Shown here: positions 17,529-26,308 of the stretch, in pieces
Layout: each line of letters begins with the position of its first letter
How positions within the stretch are numbered: the first letter of the stretch is position 1
Origin: JAPPOI01 sp028818055
GTDB lineage: Bacteria; Pseudomonadota; Alphaproteobacteria; Rhodobacterales; Rhodobacteraceae
NCBI GenBank assembly: GCA_965267405.1
Contig: OZ253954.1
Location: forward strand, 2,294,001-2,358,000
Direction: 5' to 3'
Length of the DNA: 64,000 nt
The notes under the pieces: model-generated
Databases searched by the model: none
Told to the model about the DNA's origin: nothing
The model's input: only the letters and a program-made list of their open reading frames with translations
Program-made: the position numbers and the translations under genes

Positions 17529-18349
17529 ATGTATTTTAAGTCGATTTCGTTGTGTTCATTAATGGGTTTGACGGCATGCGGGGGTGGTGGTGTCGACGCC
17601 GTCTATGCCAACGGAAATCTTCCACCCGTATCTATCACAGGGTTCGCCGGAGCAACTTTTCCAATGGAAGTTGCCGTCTATCAGGAAACTGGCGGCGCCG
17701 TCGATTTTTTGGATATCCAAGTTTACTCAATCTCTATTACGTCTCCGACGACGGCGGTCGTTGAAACCGATCTTGGAACCGTCGAAGTTACCGAGGCCGG
17801 TGGTGTGTGGGCGGTGCTGCCGGAGGGCTCAATCTAGCCTTGCAAACGAACGACATTTTTGCGTTTCCAACTTACTCCGAGACCGTCTTGTTGATGACGA
17901 ACGATGGCGTGAGCGACCGAGTTGGCTATGGGATTTTCGGATACCAAACTCCGGCAGAGGCGGTTCAGAACGCAATCGATATGAGCATAGCCGCAGGCTA
18001 TTCAGGTGATGCGCTGCTTATCCTTGATGTCGCCGGTGTCGGAACAACGGCTGCAGGTGCCAGTGCCATGTTCATTGATTTTGGTGCCGGCACAGTTGCC
18101 GGTTCGGTATTTAGTGGCACCGACACCGATCTGAATATCGTCGATGGCGTCCTGACGACTGATGGCATAAGCGGCGGTCTTTCAATTTCAGTCGGTCCCG
18201 GCGTCGTCGCTTCACTGGATCCATCATCAAGTTTTTCGGGGAACTTTTATGGAAATATTCCGGTCGAAATTTCCGGAACCATTGAGGGCTCTGGTGTTCT
18301 CGATGGTGATCCCTTGGGATTCGTCGGCATTTTCTCAGTGATCGATTGA
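17529..18349 (+). pseudogene. Surface lipoprotein with beta-barrel C-terminus, apparently frameshifted
   Basis: Two open frames (17529-17837 and 17807-18349) together read as one protein of about 273 residues. The first has a lipoprotein signal with lipobox LTAC followed by GGGG. The second ends with an alternating beta pattern (FIDFGAGTVAGSVF...SGNFYGN...GFVGIF) like the TbpB-type barrel of Slam-dependent or transferrin-binding-like lipoproteins. Adding one G in the GGG run at 17825-17827 would join them as ...LPEGLNLALQTND.... As written, translation stops at 17837 and leaves a 102-residue stump. A one-base sequencing error is a real alternative. The family assignment of the barrel is inferred from pattern only. 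Confidence 0.6.
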
Positions 18350-18358
18350 GCTTGCGAA

Positions 18359-18530
18359 GGGTCGATACAAGAGCAGTCGACCCCTTGCCTGACTGTCTCG
18401 GTTTCCCGACCGAGGCTACCCCTGCCGGTGGTTCGAATGTAATGGTGCGACTTCAGATCAGTGTGGACCCGTATCCCTGTGTCAGGATACGGCGTCTTTC
18501 AAGAAATCTCGGACCACCGGCACCCTTTTT
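18359..18530. other. Hairpin-rich convergent intergenic region
   Basis: This gap lies between two converging genes. It holds a hairpin GGGTCGA/TCGACCC (18359-18365, 18377-18383) and a hairpin CTCGGT/ACCGAG (18397-18402, 18409-18414). An outer stem TGCCGGTGGT/ACCACCGGCA (18423-18432, 18513-18522) encloses a hairpin CGTATCC/GGATACG (18470-18476, 18485-18491). CCC and TTTTT follow the outer stem. It may end the lipoprotein transcript or be a small structured RNA. Confidence 0.5.
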
Positions 18531-18534
18531 GCAA

Positions 18535-19323
18535 TCAAAGATGGCCCAAACCTTCAAGAAAACCCATTAAGACTTCCGCATATTCATCCGGCTTCTCCAC
18601 GCAGGGAAGATGACCAGCGCCACGGATCAGGTGGAACTGCGAGCCTTTCACAAGGCTGACAGTCTCGCGCACAAGATCAGGTGGGGTTGCGCCGTCTTCG
18701 TTGCCTGCGATGCCAAGTGTCGGAAGCGTCAAGCCGGCTGTTGTTGTGTAGAAGTCAGACCCCGAAATAGCGGCCGAGCAACCGATGTATCCGGCAGGTG
18801 ATTGCTGGACCAGCATATTGCGCCAAGCCACGAAGGCGTTGGTTTTTTGAAACTTTTTCGAAAACCAACGATCCATCGTTGCGTCGGCGATGCTTTCCAT
18901 ACCGCCTTTTTCGACGCTATCGATACGATTTGCCCAGATCTCGGCAGTGCCAATCTTTGCGCCGGTGTTCGACAAGACAATTGCGCGCACCTGATCGAGA
19001 CGTTTGACCGCCAGACCCTGAGCGATCAATCCTCCGACTGACAAGCCAACGAACACGCAATCGCGTACGTTCAGGTGATCCAAAAGCGCCTCGGCGTCCG
19101 ATATCAGCGCTCCCATGGAATAGGGTGGGGCCAGCACTTCGGTCAGCCCGTGCCCGCGCTTGTCATATCGAATAAGTCGCAATCCGGGCGGCAAAAGCTC
19201 AACGACTTGATCCCAAAGCCTTAAGTCTGTTCCCAAAGAGTTGCAGAAAACCACGGCGGGACCTTTTGGGTCTCCATCGTCGCGGTAGTGAACTTTCAAG
19301 CCATCAAGATCCGCGACAAGCAT
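18535..19323 (-). CDS. pcaD: Alpha/beta hydrolase, 3-oxoadipate enol-lactonase-like
   Basis: The protein has 262 residues and the alpha/beta-hydrolase fold. It shows FCNSLGTDLRLWDQV near the oxyanion site, YDKRGHGLT, the nucleophile elbow GLSVGGLIAQG with the catalytic serine, and the catalytic histidine in IRGAGHLPCVEKPDEY. Overall it looks closest to 3-oxoadipate enol-lactonases of the beta-ketoadipate pathway. No other pca gene is nearby, so the symbol is tentative. GGAGAACACC precedes the ATG. It ends a minus-strand run with a threonine dehydratase, another hydrolase and a dehalogenase. Confidence 0.75.
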   Translation of the reverse strand: MLVADLDGLKVHYRDDGDPKGPAVVFCNSLGTDLRLWDQVVELLPPGLRLIRYDKRGHGLTEVLAPPYSMGALISDAEALLDHLNVRDCVFVGLSVGGLIAQGLAVKRLDQVRAIVLSNTGAKIGTAEIWANRIDSVEKGGMESIADATMDRWFSKKFQKTNAFVAWRNMLVQQSPAGYIGCSAAISGSDFYTTTAGLTLPTLGIAGNEDGATPPDLVRETVSLVKGSQFHLIRGAGHLPCVEKPDEYAEVLMGFLEGLGHL

Positions 19324-19332
19324 GGTGTTCTC

Positions 19333-20295
19333 CTATCCAAATCTATCAAGCGCCGTTTTGAACAGCGCGGCGTCGACATTGCCGCCGGAAGCAACGGCGA
19401 TCACGTCATCTTCATCATCGCGGTGAAAAAGCGCCGCCGCAAGTGCCACAGCCCCACCGGGCTCAATCACGACTTTTAGGCGGGTAAAGGCCATGGCCAT
19501 TGCGCGCAAAGCATCGTCTTCAGAAACTGCGATACCAGGTCCACAGTGCTTTGACATGATTGGGAACGTCAGGTTGCCGGGGCTGGGCGTTATGATCGCG
19601 TCACAAATCGAACCCGACTTACGGTTGTTGATCTGAATTGTGCCGGTCTCAAGCGATCTGGCGACGTCGTCAAACCCTTCTGGTTCAACGGGACGTGCCT
19701 TCAGGTCTGGCGCGGCTTCGGCCAATGCCAAGGCGATCCCAGACGTCAGCCCGCCGCCGCCGCAACACACCAAGACATCCGCGGCTGAGACCCCGGCTTC
19801 AGCTGCTTGTTCGGCAATCTCCAAGCCGGTTGTCCCTTGTCCCGCAATAACGCGAAGATCATCAAAAGGCTTGATCAGGTTCAGACCACGCTCTTCGGCA
19901 AGAGCGGCCCCTAATGCGTCGCGATCTTCATTTTCGCGATCGTAAAGAACGACTTCCGCACCCAAGGCTCGGGTGTTGTCGATTTTCAGTTTGGGCGCGT
20001 CCTCGGGCATCACGATAACAGCGGGCGCACCCATCTCTGCCGCGGCAAGTGCGACCCCTTGTGCGTGATTGCCCGACGAGAACGCGATGACCCCTTGGAC
20101 TCTCGCATCCTCGGACAGCGTCGATACGGCGTTTCTTGCGCCACGATACTTGAACGATCCGGTTTTCTGCAAACACTCGGCCTTGACAAAAATTCGACGT
20201 CCGGCCTCGTCGTCCAAAAGCGCAGAATTCAGCAGTGGCGTGCGAACGGCATGTCCCTGCAACCGTTGTGCGGCAGCTTTGATGTCTTCGATCAT
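19333..20295 (-). CDS. Threonine/serine dehydratase family PLP enzyme
   Basis: The protein has 320 residues and is a fold-type II PLP enzyme. The PLP lysine lies in TGSFKYRGARNA (about residue 50). SSGNHAQGVA and the phosphate-binding GGGGLTSGIA follow. There is no C-terminal ACT regulatory domain, so it resembles catabolic threonine or serine dehydratases, or racemases such as those acting on hydroxyaspartate. ATG 20295 overlaps the upstream hydrolase stop as ATGA and is preferred over 20313. The exact amino acid substrate is open. Confidence 0.85.
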   Translation of the reverse strand: MIEDIKAAAQRLQGHAVRTPLLNSALLDDEAGRRIFVKAECLQKTGSFKYRGARNAVSTLSEDARVQGVIAFSSGNHAQGVALAAAEMGAPAVIVMPEDAPKLKIDNTRALGAEVVLYDRENEDRDALGAALAEERGLNLIKPFDDLRVIAGQGTTGLEIAEQAAEAGVSAADVLVCCGGGGLTSGIALALAEAAPDLKARPVEPEGFDDVARSLETGTIQINNRKSGSICDAIITPSPGNLTFPIMSKHCGPGIAVSEDDALRAMAMAFTRLKVVIEPGGAVALAAALFHRDDEDDVIAVASGGNVDAALFKTALDRFG

Positions 20296-21113
20296 GAGAG
20301 TTTGGCAATCCATTCATGGAGAGCTGCAAGGCTCTCGGGTTCATCCAAAAACGGGACGTGGCCGCGGTCAGGAACATTCACATACGTCATGTCGGGACGT
20401 CGTCGTGCCATTTCGTCGGCTGTCGCTTTGGACAATAGCTGCGAGTTCGCTCCGCGGATCAAAGCCAATGGCAGACCCTGCAGAGCATCGAAAAACGGCC
20501 AAAGGTCGATGGCGGGCTGTTCCATTCCTGCAAGTACAGCGTCGCGTAGCGCTGGATCATAGTTGATGATCAACCCGTCGGGCGTTTCTATGTAATGAAT
20601 ACGCGCCTCTTCCTCCCACCTGGACTGCGGCACATTGGCGAACCCATCAACCAGAGAAGCACGTATGGCTGCTGCATCTTCAAAGGTGCGGGCCTTCGGG
20701 TTTCGCCCGATATAGTCCTTGATTGTCTCCAATCCGGCAGATTCCAGAACCGGGCCAATGTCGTTCAAGCAGACGCCCGTGAGTCTGTCTTTGGCGGTGG
20801 CGGCAAGACCCATGGCGATCAAGCCGCCGCGCGACGTGCCAAGAACGGCTACGCGGTCAAGTTGAAGGTGATCCAATAGCGCCATGACGTCGGCACCTTC
20901 TTGCACCAATGTATAGCTTTCCGCGCCACTCCAATCCGATTTGCCGCGACCTCGGTAATCCATGCGGATCAGCCTGATGCCGGCCAGTTTAGCGGCGACG
21001 AAACTGAAATCAGTGGAATTGCGCGATAGCCCGGCCAAGGCCAAAACCGGCGTCCCCGAACCTTCGTCCAGATAGTGCAAGTTTGTGCCGTCAGGCGCTT
21101 GAAAGAATGGCAT
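20292..21113 (-). CDS. Alpha/beta hydrolase
   Basis: The protein has 273 residues. Features of the fold include LALAGLSRNSTDF, MDYRGRGKSDW, the nucleophile elbow GTSRGGLIAMG and the C-terminal catalytic histidine in VPDRGHVPFLDEPE. An inserted cap segment spans roughly 125-200. The substrate is unknown. It overlaps the HAD gene upstream by a single base and the dehydratase downstream by four, so it belongs to the same transcript. Confidence 0.85.
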   Translation of the reverse strand: MPFFQAPDGTNLHYLDEGSGTPVLALAGLSRNSTDFSFVAAKLAGIRLIRMDYRGRGKSDWSGAESYTLVQEGADVMALLDHLQLDRVAVLGTSRGGLIAMGLAATAKDRLTGVCLNDIGPVLESAGLETIKDYIGRNPKARTFEDAAAIRASLVDGFANVPQSRWEEEARIHYIETPDGLIINYDPALRDAVLAGMEQPAIDLWPFFDALQGLPLALIRGANSQLLSKATADEMARRRPDMTYVNVPDRGHVPFLDEPESLAALHEWIAKLS

Positions 21114-21799
21114 CAGAGCCGACCCGCCAATTCAGGAATGCTCGTCAGGTCATTCAGTTCGTGATGTGGCTTACCCGGCAGCCTGTCTATTGGTTCTCCA
21201 GTTCGATTGACCCATACCGTTGTGAAGCCATACGCCGCAGCCGACGCCGCGTCCCAGCCATTGGATGAAACGAATAGAACCTCATTCGGTTCGCATCCGA
21301 AGCGACGCCCAACCATATCATAAACAACGCTCGCAGGTTTGAAGATGCCGACATCCTCGACTGAAAGCACATCGTCCAGAACGCCACCGACGCCAGCAAA
21401 ATCCACCGCCCCCTCCAGCATCTCGGGTGAACCATTGGATAGGATGGCGGTTGCCAGTCCGTTGGATTTCAGCGTTTCAAGCATCGCAGGAACCTCGGGG
21501 TAAGCTGGAAGCTCCCAGTAAAGCGCCAGCAACGTCTCGCGCAAAACTGGATCATCGAGGTTCGAGGCCTCCATGGCCCAATCCAGTCCGTCTTTGGTCA
21601 CCTGCCAGAACGGAATGTGATCCCCAGTGATCGCGCGCAGCCATGTGTATTGCAGCTGCTTCGACCGCCAGTCCGCGGCGAGTTTTGGCCAAACTTCGGA
21701 CAGCTTCTCTTGTCCCGGTTGTTCAGCAGCAACGCGTGCAGCCGCCGCAACGTCGAAAAGCGTGCCGTATGCGTCAAAAACACAGGTCGATATGGCCAT
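21113..21799 (-). CDS. Haloacid dehalogenase type II (HAD superfamily)
   Basis: The protein has 228 residues. HAD motif I is VFDAYGTLFD with the nucleophilic first aspartate. Motif II is ILSNGSPEML, and the C-terminal SSNGWDAASAAAYGFTTVWVNR is characteristic of L-2-haloacid dehalogenases. These hydrolyse 2-haloalkanoates to hydroxy acids. The frame extends to 22051, but ATG 21799 follows a strong GGGAGGTGG site and gives the family length. It heads the minus-strand hydrolase/dehydratase run and faces away from an MFS gene. Confidence 0.9.
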   Translation of the reverse strand: MAISTCVFDAYGTLFDVAAAARVAAEQPGQEKLSEVWPKLAADWRSKQLQYTWLRAITGDHIPFWQVTKDGLDWAMEASNLDDPVLRETLLALYWELPAYPEVPAMLETLKSNGLATAILSNGSPEMLEGAVDFAGVGGVLDDVLSVEDVGIFKPASVVYDMVGRRFGCEPNEVLFVSSNGWDAASAAAYGFTTVWVNRTGEPIDRLPGKPHHELNDLTSIPELAGRL

Positions 21800-21955
21800 T
21801 TTCCACCTCCCGGATCGACCCAAACAAACACGCGGTTCAAGCTGATGAAAAGCCCTAATCGGCGGTATGATGTCTTCTTTTGGAAACTCAACTTGACGAG
21901 GGATGAAAGAAAACGGTTTGCTGCTTTCAAGCCAGTTTGGGAGCCCACACCAAAG

Positions 21956-23203
21956 ATGTCCTCTTACCGACGAAACATCGGGCTGTACCCTTGGTTCAAG
22001 TTTTTCCAAAGTCTTCTTTTCTGGCAGGCGGTTTGGTTCCTTTTCTTCCAAAACAGCTTCTCGGCTGCGGAAGCGCTGCTGCTATATGCGATTTACGATC
22101 TGTCTACGACGGTTCTTGAAGTGCCTTCTGGCTATATTTCAGACCGATTTGGTCGTCGCCGAACGCTGATCACCAGTGCCGTTGCAGGCCTTGTTGCAAT
22201 GATATGCTTCTGGTTCGGTGGCACTTTTGCTGTTTTTGCCTTGGGCCAGTTCTTATTCGGTGCATCTGCCGCCTTCGTGTCCGGGACGGATACAAGTTTT
22301 CTCTTTGAGTCTCTGAAAGCCGAAGGTCGCCAAGACGAAGTCGAAGCCGAAGAACTTCGCGCATGGCGCTTTACCTTTACCGGCTTTGCGGCATCCGGTT
22401 TCGTTGGCGGCATCATTGCGCTTTCAAGTTTCGAAATGACGTTTGCGGCAAGTGCGATCGCTATGGCAGCTTCATTGTGGGTGGCGATCATGTTCATTGA
22501 ACCGCCGCGCCACAGCGGCTCGGAGTCGTCTGGGCCAGAGTCCATGCGGTTTGAGCACCTTCGAACCGCCTTTGCGAACCCGGTGCTAACCTGGCTCTTT
22601 GTTCTGACCGTGTTGATGTACGGCTACAGCCACATCCCGTTCGTTTTTGGGCAACCCTTCATTCTTGAATCCCTGGCGGCCTATGACCTTCAAGGCGATG
22701 CACCCGTCGTCAGCGGTACAATCACGGCCCTGATGATGCTTGTCTCACTTGGTACATCATTGATTGCACCCAAGGTGCGCGAACGGCTTGGCCTGCCAGT
22801 GACGCTTAGTCTGTCGTTTGCAATTCAGATTGCTTTGGCCGCGGTGCTTGCAGCGACCAACGCGGTCATTGCCATCGTGTTTCTGCTACTGCGCATGGTG
22901 CCAAATTCGCTGTCGCAACCATTCATCCTTGCTCGCATTCAACCGCTGCTCGAAGACGATAGCCGTGCAACATACCTATCGATCAAAAGCCTGGTTGGCC
23001 GGCTGCTCTTCGCTGCTTCTTTGTGGCTGGCCTCCACGACCGTCTCGGACGTCGATCTTCTGAGCTATCCCGAGTTGCGGCTTGTCCTTAGCTGGTATGT
23101 CGGCGTCGGGTTGGTTTGTCTGATCGGGCTTGTGGTGACGGCCACTCGGATTCCAATCGAAGACCAAGACCGAATGCTAGCAGGGCAAAGCGAAAACCGA
23201 TAA
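21956..23203 (+). CDS. MFS transporter, first gene of the 2-epimerase run
   Basis: The protein has 415 residues and twelve predicted membrane segments, with motif A GYISDRFGRRRTL near residue 65. It begins YPWFKFFQSLLFWQAVWFLFFQ, a pattern seen in a loosely characterised MFS group in which helix I is rich in aromatic residues. The cargo is unknown. ATG 21956 is chosen; an in-frame ATG at 21845 would add 37 mostly polar residues. Only 9 bases separate it from the NeuC-like gene, so transport of a sugar or glycan precursor is an attractive guess, no more. Confidence 0.82.
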   Translation: MSSYRRNIGLYPWFKFFQSLLFWQAVWFLFFQNSFSAAEALLLYAIYDLSTTVLEVPSGYISDRFGRRRTLITSAVAGLVAMICFWFGGTFAVFALGQFLFGASAAFVSGTDTSFLFESLKAEGRQDEVEAEELRAWRFTFTGFAASGFVGGIIALSSFEMTFAASAIAMAASLWVAIMFIEPPRHSGSESSGPESMRFEHLRTAFANPVLTWLFVLTVLMYGYSHIPFVFGQPFILESLAAYDLQGDAPVVSGTITALMMLVSLGTSLIAPKVRERLGLPVTLSLSFAIQIALAAVLAATNAVIAIVFLLLRMVPNSLSQPFILARIQPLLEDDSRATYLSIKSLVGRLLFAASLWLASTTVSDVDLLSYPELRLVLSWYVGVGLVCLIGLVVTATRIPIEDQDRMLAGQSENR

Positions 23204-23212
23204 GACGCCGGC

Positions 23213-24394
23213 ATGACAAAAAAGATAGCAGTTTTTACAGGCAATCGGGCGGAATACGGTCTCTTGGGGCCGATCCTCGATGCGATCGCATCGCATGACA
23301 ATCTGGAGCTTCAATTGGTTGTGGGCGGCGCCCATCTGGATCCGGCGTTTGGGCGAACGCGGGACGAGATCGTCGCCGATGGCTATGAAATTGCGGCGGA
23401 AGTCCCTGTTGATCCAATGCTTGATACGGCACGCGCCATTGGCACAGGCATCATTGAAACGACGGCGGTTTTAGAGCGATTGCGGCCAGCGGCGGCCATG
23501 GTACTCGGTGACCGATTTGAGACGTTTGCCGTTGTTGTCGCTGCTTCCCAATCCAACATCCCGATGATCCACATCGAAGGTGGCGACAAGACTGAGGGCG
23601 GCACGCTCGATGACAGCGTTCGGCATGCTATGACCAAGCTGTCGCACATCCATTTGGCCACCAACGGCGATTCCGCAAAGCGCATTGCTGCTATGGGTGA
23701 AGAGGAATGGCGCATTCACGATGTTGGATTGCCGGTTCTGGATCGCGTCCGTGCCGGGCACTTCCCGGCACCGGAAGTCGTTGCCAGCGAGCTCGGTCTC
23801 GATCTTGAACGCCCGGTCATCATTTTCACGCAACACGCCATAGCAACCGAACCCGACCAGGCTAGCCGCCAATTGGCCCCAAGCCTTGTTGCGTTGGAAC
23901 GGGCGATCTCCAAACACAACGCGCAAGTGATTGCGACCTATCCAAACAATGACGACGGTGGTCGCGCAATCATCCAAGATTTGGAACGCTGGGCGTCAGA
24001 CAAACCTGATGTGATCCTGCGCCAAAGTCTCGGCCGTGCGAACTACCACGGTGTGCTCAATCTTGCAGGTCGTGTCACCAACGGGGCTTGTGTTGGCAAC
24101 TCGTCCAGCGGCCTGAAGGAAACACCAGCATTCGGTTGCCCGACGCTGAATATCGGTGCGCGACAGACCGGACGACTTGCCGCTGATAACGTTTTGAATG
24201 TTGGGTACGACGCTGAAGAAATCTTTGCTGCCCTCACCAAATGCATGACAGACGCTGACTTTAGGGCTTTGGCGGCCAACTGCCACAATCCCTACGGAGA
24301 CGGAAAAACCGGGCCGCGCGTTGCCAATCTTCTGGCCTCAACCGACTTTGACGATGTAAAGCTGTTGCAAAAGAAGCTGACACTGGACCCTTAG
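23213..24394 (+). CDS. neuC: Hydrolysing NDP-N-acetylglucosamine 2-epimerase (NeuC/LegG-like)
   Basis: The protein has 393 residues. It starts KIAVFTGNRAEYGLLGPILDAI, the signature of hydrolysing 2-epimerases. VLGDRFETF, HIEGGDKTEGGTLDDSVRHAMTKLSH and the C-terminal GNSSSGLKETPAFGCPTLNIGARQTGR line the nucleotide site. NeuC uses UDP-GlcNAc and gives ManNAc for sialic acid; LegG uses a GDP-linked sugar for legionaminic acid. The adjacent PtmE-like nucleotidyltransferase leans toward the GDP route. The symbol marks the family, not the proven substrate. Confidence 0.85.
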   Translation: MTKKIAVFTGNRAEYGLLGPILDAIASHDNLELQLVVGGAHLDPAFGRTRDEIVADGYEIAAEVPVDPMLDTARAIGTGIIETTAVLERLRPAAAMVLGDRFETFAVVVAASQSNIPMIHIEGGDKTEGGTLDDSVRHAMTKLSHIHLATNGDSAKRIAAMGEEEWRIHDVGLPVLDRVRAGHFPAPEVVASELGLDLERPVIIFTQHAIATEPDQASRQLAPSLVALERAISKHNAQVIATYPNNDDGGRAIIQDLERWASDKPDVILRQSLGRANYHGVLNLAGRVTNGACVGNSSSGLKETPAFGCPTLNIGARQTGRLAADNVLNVGYDAEEIFAALTKCMTDADFRALAANCHNPYGDGKTGPRVANLLASTDFDDVKLLQKKLTLDP

Positions 24395-24418
24395 CCGGGT
24401 TCAGGCAAGGATACAGGC

Positions 24419-25477
24419 ATGGACGGCGAAACGCTGAAGTCTCTTACCATCGGACCCGAGGTTGCGGTGCGTGACGCAATCGCAGCAATTGATCGGTCTC
24501 GCCGTCAGATCGCATTGGTGGTCGACCCCGAATTCAATTTGGTAGCAACCGTCACCGACGGAGACGTTCGTCGCGGCATCTTGAACGGCGTTGATCTGGA
24601 TGGGCCTGTGAGTCTGATCATGCATACCAATCCGACGACCGTACTCGATAGCGAGCCAGCGGATGCCGTTCGTCGCATCATGCGCGAGAAGAAGCTTCAG
24701 CACGTACCGGTGCTGGATGAATCCGGTCGTCTTGTCGATCTTGCAACGCTCGACAAGCTTTTTGGCCTGATAACTCAGGATACCCGCGTTGTGCTGATGG
24801 CAGGTGGTCTCGGCAAACGGTTGCGACCTTTGACGGAAACCATGCCCAAGCCCATGCTGCCGGTCGGGGGCAAGCCGCTATTGGAACAGATCATCGGCGT
24901 CTTTGCGGATCAGGGCTTCAGCAACATTTCTATCTCGGTCAATTACCGCCGCGAGATGGTCATGGATCATTTCAAAGATGGCGCGCAGTTTGGCGTGGAC
25001 ATCGACTACATCGAGGAAAACGAACCCTTGGGCACAGCAGGGGCTTTGTCGTTGATGACGAGCCGCCCCGATAGCCCCTTCATCGTAATGAATGGTGATC
25101 TGCTGGTCTCGATGGAGTTCTCCAAGCTTCTTAAATTCCACGAAGAACAGGGTGCCGCCGGCACGATGGTCGTACGCGAGTATACCCATCAAGTGCCCTA
25201 TGGGGTCGTCCGATCGGACGGAAGCATTATGACGGGTATCGAAGAAAAACCGGTAGAGCGTTACTTTGTGAATGGTGGCATCTATGTCTTGTCGCCGGAC
25301 GCTTTTGACTACATTGAAGCAGATGAACCATTGGACATGCCAACGCTTCTGATGCGAATGCGTGAAGCTGGAAAAACCGTGGCGGTATACCCAATGTCGG
25401 AATACTGGCGTGACATCGGGCGCATTGACGACCTTGAAGCGGCCAGATCTGAATTCGACAGTATTTTCGGCGGTTAG
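24419..25477 (+). CDS. CBS-domain sugar nucleotidyltransferase (PtmE-like)
   Basis: The protein has 352 residues. Two CBS repeats (about 8-115) are followed by a nucleotidyltransferase domain starting VVLMAGGLGKRLRPLTETMPKPMLPVGG, the classic NTP-transfer motif. Later come NGDLLVSMEF and the sugar-phosphate site GIEEKPVERYFVNGGIY. This order occurs in PtmE, which in Campylobacter makes GDP-glucosamine for legionaminic acid. Mannose-1-phosphate guanylyltransferase-like use is another option. CBS pairs usually sense adenosyl nucleotides. It follows the NeuC-like gene by 24 bases and precedes an unrecognised gene by 3. Confidence 0.83.
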   Translation: MDGETLKSLTIGPEVAVRDAIAAIDRSRRQIALVVDPEFNLVATVTDGDVRRGILNGVDLDGPVSLIMHTNPTTVLDSEPADAVRRIMREKKLQHVPVLDESGRLVDLATLDKLFGLITQDTRVVLMAGGLGKRLRPLTETMPKPMLPVGGKPLLEQIIGVFADQGFSNISISVNYRREMVMDHFKDGAQFGVDIDYIEENEPLGTAGALSLMTSRPDSPFIVMNGDLLVSMEFSKLLKFHEEQGAAGTMVVREYTHQVPYGVVRSDGSIMTGIEEKPVERYFVNGGIYVLSPDAFDYIEADEPLDMPTLLMRMREAGKTVAVYPMSEYWRDIGRIDDLEAARSEFDSIFGG

Positions 25478-25480
25478 GTT

Positions 25481-26308
25481 ATGGCGCCCTCGTCGGTTAC
25501 ACTGCTGCTTGGACCCCAAACCCGACTGGGAACTGCATTAAACGACGCGATGCGTGCTGGGCGTCGCTCGTTCGCAAACGCGAATGTCCACAGTGTTCTG
25601 GGGCGCATCACATCAAAGATCATCCGCGGCCACGAAGGCGGCAACGACATGCGATCGGTGCGCCGTGACTTTGGGCTGACAACCGACGGCGATGTTATCA
25701 TTTCGGCGATAAGTTTGCTTGGATCACCGGCAGCGGCATTTCACCGGAATGAAATGTTCCCTGATGCCGAATTGCGCCTCAACACCGCACGCTCAATCTT
25801 TAAACCGTTTGCACCCAAGATCGTTCTAACGCTTGAGCCGATCCACCATTTCTTCTTTTCGACCAACTCGCAGGCTGTCTTTGATCGCATTACAGCAACG
25901 CCGTGGGAGCAGCTTTACGAACTCTCTTGGGCGGACCTGGTGGACGAGGTTTCCGCAACTTTCCCCGCGTCCGACATCGTGGTTGTCGCGCCAAAGTCTT
26001 TGAAGCGCGGCACAGCAAAAGTCGTCAAAGAAGTGTTCGGCCCCGTCGCGGCAGAAGTTGACCAGAACGAAGTCCTCAAAAGGCATCTGACTCTGGCGGG
26101 CTCCATGGCCTTGGATCGCCTCGTCGAGGCCAAGCAAAACAAACCTGCCCATGTTGCTGAGTTGATGGCGTCGTTTCCTGATCTGCCAAATGCAAATGTT
26201 CTACGGGCGCGCACCGGCATCGATCCGTTAACGTCCGACCTGTTGACCCAAAGGTTCGAAGAAGACCTGAAGTCAATAAAGTCCATGCCTTCGGTTCGGG
26301 TGATATGA
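25481..26308 (+). CDS. Unrecognised protein in the 2-epimerase/glycosyltransferase run
   Basis: The protein has 275 residues. I do not recognise a family with confidence. It begins SVTLLLGPQTRLGTALNDAM, which vaguely recalls a nucleotide-binding loop but lacks a clear Walker lysine. A run PFAPKIVLTLEPIHHFFFSTNS and WEQLYELSWADLVDEV follow. It has no signal peptide or membrane segment. It starts 3 bases after the nucleotidyltransferase stop and overlaps the next glycosyltransferase as ATGA, so it is surely co-translated with them. A role in surface-glycan synthesis or modification is likely from context alone. Confidence 0.75.
   Translation: MAPSSVTLLLGPQTRLGTALNDAMRAGRRSFANANVHSVLGRITSKIIRGHEGGNDMRSVRRDFGLTTDGDVIISAISLLGSPAAAFHRNEMFPDAELRLNTARSIFKPFAPKIVLTLEPIHHFFFSTNSQAVFDRITATPWEQLYELSWADLVDEVSATFPASDIVVVAPKSLKRGTAKVVKEVFGPVAAEVDQNEVLKRHLTLAGSMALDRLVEAKQNKPAHVAELMASFPDLPNANVLRARTGIDPLTSDLLTQRFEEDLKSIKSMPSVRVI

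Noticed and set aside
18391..18445. A tRNA-like segment with GGTTCGAAT
   Set aside because: The T-loop string is present, but the following bases do not pair with GGTGG and no acceptor, D or anticodon arm can be folded.
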